Assembly: GCA_003489485.1 (NCBI GenBank)
Contig: DNMB01000038.1
Location: forward strand, 879-9,054
DNA: 8,176 bases
Source of the DNA: Chitinophagaceae bacterium
GTDB lineage: Bacteria; Bacteroidota; Bacteroidia; Chitinophagales; Chitinophagaceae
Reading direction: 5' to 3'
Positions 6,992 through 8,176 of this stretch are shown here, in pieces; within the stretch, counting starts at the first letter, position 1; each line of letters opens with the position of its first letter. Below the pieces are notes generated by a model. It searched no databases and was not told the DNA's origin. It worked only from the letters and a program-made list of their open reading frames with translations. The translations under genes were made by a program, and so were the position numbers.

Positions 6992-8176
6992 ATGAGAAAA
7001 AGCTACCTTTATTTAGCTTCTTCACTTACGGCTCTTCTTTTTGTGTTTTCCGCTTATGCTCAAACAGTTACGTTAAAAGGAACTGTTCGAAACAGCGATA
7101 CTAAAGAGTCTGTACCGGCCGTGTCGGTTGCCGTTAAGGGAACCTCGCAGGGTACCTATACCAACGCTGACGGAGTTTTTACGATCAGCGTTTCCAAACT
7201 GCCTGCTGTACTTGTTTTCACCTCTGTTGGCTACCAAGACGTAGAGGTGACCGTATCGAATGCCTCAGCGGCACTAGTGGTTGATTTTAAGGTCAACAAC
7301 GCCCTTGGGCAGGAAGTAGTGGTCGCGGCCACTCGTACTCCCACGCGCCTGTTGGAATCTCCCGTTACCGTAGAGCGTCTCAGCAACACTGCGCTCCGTA
7401 ATGTGGCGGCTCCTAACTTCTATGAGGCCTTAGGTAACCTTAAGGGAGTAGACGTTCATACTGCATCGCTCACCTTCCGCACGGTTACTACCCGCGGTTT
7501 CGTAAGTAGTGGTAACACACGTTTGAACCAGTTGATGGATGGAATGGATAACCAGGCACCCGGTCTGAACTTTGCCGTGGGTAGCATGGTAGGTCCCTCT
7601 GACCTCGATGTAGAAAGTGTAGAGGTGCTGCCTGGCGCATCTTCAGCCTTGTATGGTTCGGGCGGTATGAATGGTACCGTTCTGATTAACACCAAAAATC
7701 CTTTCAAATACCAAGGCTTTAGCTACAACATTAAACAAGGCTTGATGCACGCCGATCAGAAACAGCGTGCTGCTGCTCCTTTCTATGATTGGTCTTTCCG
7801 CTGGGCAAAAGCCTACAAAAACAAGCTGGCCATTAAACTGGCTGCTTCAATGATTAAAGGCTCTGATTGGGAGGCCGAAGATTATCGTAACAAGACCCAG
7901 ATCGGTATTTTGAGTGCTGTTGCTCCCGGTAATCGTTCCAGTGATCCCGGTTTCAACGGCATCAATATGTACGGGGATGAGACGGCCGCTAATATGAATG
8001 CTTTTGCCAATTTTGTACAACAGTCCATCCGCGGAGGTATTCTTGGAGCCACCGGAGGCGCTCTTGATGTAGTTTCTTTGATGAACTCCTACTTTACCGC
8101 AATAGGAAGTCCACGTTTTCCAACTGATGCGCAGGTACAAGGGTTTTATTCATTTCCATTCTTCCCTCCTCTAGTT
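6992..8176 (+). CDS. TonB-dependent receptor with carboxypeptidase-regulatory-like domain, 3'-truncated
   Basis: Translation from the ATG at 6992 stays open for 395 codons to the window edge, so the C-terminal barrel is missing. A signal peptide covers residues 1-23 (basic MRKS, hydrophobic core, SAYA before Gln24). Residues about 25-102 are a carboxypeptidase-regulatory-like domain (VTLKGTVRNSDTKESVPAV, TNADGVFTISV, SVGYQDVEVTV). VVVAATRTPTRL near residue 110 opens the plug, which continues with ESPVTVERL, YEALGNLKGVDV, TTRGF, LMDGMDNQAPG and VEVLPGASSALYGSGG-NGTVLINTK to about residue 235. Barrel strands then begin. The family moves ligands across the outer membrane with energy from TonB-ExbBD. 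No SusC-type plug sequence was seen and no SusD gene is visible upstream, so it is probably not a starch-type glycan receptor, though a downstream partner cannot be excluded. The ligand is unknown. The start is set by the signal peptide; the leader is A-rich without a Shine-Dalgarno sequence. Confidence 0.93.
   Translation, partial: MRKSYLYLASSLTALLFVFSAYAQTVTLKGTVRNSDTKESVPAVSVAVKGTSQGTYTNADGVFTISVSKLPAVLVFTSVGYQDVEVTVSNASAALVVDFKVNNALGQEVVVAATRTPTRLLESPVTVERLSNTALRNVAAPNFYEALGNLKGVDVHTASLTFRTVTTRGFVSSGNTRLNQLMDGMDNQAPGLNFAVGSMVGPSDLDVESVEVLPGASSALYGSGGMNGTVLINTKNPFKYQGFSYNIKQGLMHADQKQRAAAPFYDWSFRWAKAYKNKLAIKLAASMIKGSDWEAEDYRNKTQIGILSAVAPGNRSSDPGFNGINMYGDETAANMNAFANFVQQSIRGGILGATGGALDVVSLMNSYFTAIGSPRFPTDAQVQGFYSFPFFPPLV

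Noticed and set aside
7456..8140. Two minus-strand open frames (83 and 97 aa) in the right-hand end
   Set aside because: They lie antisense to the TonB-dependent receptor, whose plug and barrel sequence is continuous through this region.
1..8176. Search for a defence system, mobile element, CRISPR array, tRNA or prophage
   Set aside because: No transposase, integrase, nuclease, toxin, direct-repeat array or tRNA-like cloverleaf was seen. Genes cover almost the whole window, and base composition shows no break.

Overview
The window looks like ordinary chromosomal DNA from a member of the Bacteroidota, most likely the Chitinophagaceae or a close relative. The assignment rests on gene content: a DUF5686 outer-membrane protein with an N-terminal carboxypeptidase-regulatory-like (CTLD-type) domain, a TonB-dependent receptor with the same kind of N-terminal domain, and a long (about 310 aa) PurC of the type seen in this phylum. 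It is also supported by start codons without Shine-Dalgarno sequences and by a promoter matching the Bacteroidota -33/-7 pattern (TTTG, then TAnnTTTG). Base composition is near 50% GC by eye and even along the window, with no sign of an island.

Layout. Positions 1-4819 hold three closely packed plus-strand genes with gaps of 11 and 14 bases: the 3' part of a penicillin-acylase-family Ntn hydrolase (its 5' end lies outside the window), a 119-aa four-helix membrane protein of unknown function, and an 821-aa DUF5686 outer-membrane barrel protein. An 81-base gap with a convincing Bacteroidota promoter leads to trhO (4901-5941), a rhodanese-type tRNA U34 hydroxylase. trhO runs into purC, which lies on the minus strand (5942-6871); the two stop codons touch with no base between them. 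A 120-base AT-rich divergent intergenic region separates purC from a TonB-dependent receptor that starts at 6992 and runs off the right edge.

How the genes fit together. The first three are probably one transcription unit with an envelope theme: a secreted or periplasmic amide hydrolase, an inner-membrane protein and an outer-membrane barrel. No shared substrate can be read from the sequence. trhO (wobble uridine modification) and purC (purine synthesis) are independent housekeeping genes. The receptor takes up an unidentified ligand across the outer membrane.

I found no tRNA, rRNA, CRISPR array, insertion sequence, phage gene, defence system or large repeat. I do not think the window holds a previously undescribed system. 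The findings are modest points: an active-site residue in the acylase, the zero-gap convergent junction, the uncharacterised membrane protein and its conserved-looking neighbourhood, and the unknown ligand of the receptor.
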